Assembly: GCA_025453975.1 (NCBI GenBank)
Contig: JALOPI010000024.1
Location: forward strand, 1 to 64,000
Direction of reading: 5' to 3'
Length of the DNA: 64,000 nucleotides
Source of the DNA: Syntrophobacteraceae bacterium
Lineage (GTDB): Bacteria > Desulfobacterota > Syntrophobacteria > Syntrophobacterales > Syntrophobacteraceae
Positions 63,494 to 64,000 of this stretch are shown piece after piece. The position numbers and the translations under genes are program-made. Under the pieces are notes generated by a model. It made no database searches, was not told the DNA's origin, and saw only the letters and a program-made list of their open reading frames with translations. Positions within the stretch are counted from its first letter, which is position 1. The number at the start of each line of letters is the position of its first letter.

Positions 63494-64000
63494 CTATTCC
63501 TGGAGGGCAGCCAGGCGCTGTCCTTCGCCCGCCGGCTCGTCCTGTCTCCCCTTTCTCATGAGATCCCGCTTCAGCATGTTCAAATAATCCGCGGAAAAAT
63601 GGCTGATCTCGTTTTCAATGACCTGGATGCGGTTGGAAAAGTGGTTGAAGGCCACCACCGCCGGAATGGCCGCCGCGAGTCCCATGGCCGTGGCCACCAG
63701 GGCCTCGGAAATCCCGGGCGCCACCACCGCCAGGTTCGCCGCTCCCTTGAGCCCGATCTCCTGAAAACTGGTCATGATGCCCCAAACCGTCCCGAAAAGG
63801 CCGATGAAAGGCGCCGTGCTCCCGGTGGTGGCCAGGAGCGGCAGAAAACGCTCGAAGCGCTGGCGCTCCGAAGTGGTGGCGCCATTGATGGCGCGCTCGA
63901 CATTCTCGAGCAGCACCTCGGGGTTCACCTTCACCTCCTGCAGGCTCTTGGTCTCCAGGGATTTCCCCAGTCGGTTCAGCTCGGCATACCCCACCCGGAA
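63494..64000 (-). CDS. tolQ: TolQ (MotA/TolQ/ExbB proton channel), 5' end outside window
   Basis: This is the C-terminal 168 residues of the motor subunit. Two membrane helices are visible (around [20 protein letters not shown] and [20 protein letters not shown]), containing the threonine/glycine pattern of the proton path. Full TolQ proteins have about 230 residues, and the frame is open to the window edge, so the start lies beyond position 64000. It is the first visible gene of the tol-pal operon. Confidence 0.93.
   Translation of the reverse strand, partial: FRVGYAELNRLGKSLETKSLQEVKVNPEVLLENVERAINGATTSERQRFERFLPLLATTGSTAPFIGLFGTVWGIMTSFQEIGLKGAANLAVVAPGISEALVATAMGLAAAIPAVVAFNHFSNRIQVIENEISHFSADYLNMLKRDLMRKGRQDEPAGEGQRLAALQE

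Noticed and set aside
1-64000. tRNA, rRNA, CRISPR arrays, insertion sequences
   Set aside because: Intergenic spaces were read for clover-leaf patterns, regularly spaced repeats and transposase-like frames. None was found.

Overview
The window is about 64 kb of GC-rich chromosome, densely packed with housekeeping, transport and signalling genes. Gene content suggests a Gram-negative anaerobe of the Desulfobacterota, possibly Syntrophobacteria-like. Pointers are a tol-pal locus, a Tat-exported molybdenum hydroxylase, DUF4388-receiver fusions, DUF3124 and a spore-photoproduct-lyase-like radical SAM protein. This placement is inferred from gene content, not from a marker-gene tree. No rRNA, tRNA, CRISPR array, insertion sequence or phage gene was recognised.

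Layout. 0-2.3 kb: acetyl-CoA synthetase with a leader hairpin and a strong terminator. 2.3-5.3 kb (minus): purC, a ParB-like protein and an SPL-like radical SAM protein in a tight operon. 5.5-7.9 kb: a four-helix membrane protein and tilS. 8.0-12.5 kb (minus): a ComEA-like helix-hairpin-helix protein and a three-subunit periplasmic aldehyde/xanthine-oxidase-type enzyme (PaoABC-like). 12.7-13.4 kb: a small lipoprotein and a cold-shock protein sharing a terminator.

13.6-28.6 kb (minus) is the most unusual region. An ABC-transporter set (two solute-binding proteins, a permease and an ATPase) runs without a real gap into a chemosensory gene set: CheB-like, CheW, MCP, CheY, CheA, DUF4388-CheB-like, CheB. 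All three CheB-type proteins have lost the catalytic serine and histidine. CheA carries two extra His-less Hpt-like repeats, and there is no CheR in the window. The binding-protein and first CheB-like genes overlap by ATGA, so a nutrient-sensing module appears physically tied to an atypical chemosensory pathway.

29.0-35.4 kb (minus): serA and a complete livKHMGF branched-chain amino-acid transporter, with a stem-loop between livK and livH. 35.8-42.7 kb (plus): a CPA2/RCK antiporter, a DUF3124 protein, alanine dehydrogenase, a GT5 glycogen/starch synthase and a Cys/Met-metabolism PLP enzyme. 42.7-43.0 kb holds a truncated, amber-interrupted corrinoid adenosyltransferase relic. 43.1-49.4 kb carries assorted small genes: DUF2177, DUF945, a DUF985 cupin, a cysteine-cluster protein, a sigma54 activator, a coiled-coil protein and a ferritin-like protein. 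49.6-56 kb (minus): a secreted FG-GAP propeller protein with an AT-rich C-terminal module, an orphan GspE/PilB-type ATPase and an unrecognised 450-residue protein. 56-58.4 kb: a GNAT acetyltransferase overlapping an M20 deacylase, and an unknown protein. 58.9-64 kb (minus): the tolQ-tolR-tolA-tolB-pal-cpoB envelope locus, with tolQ cut by the window edge.
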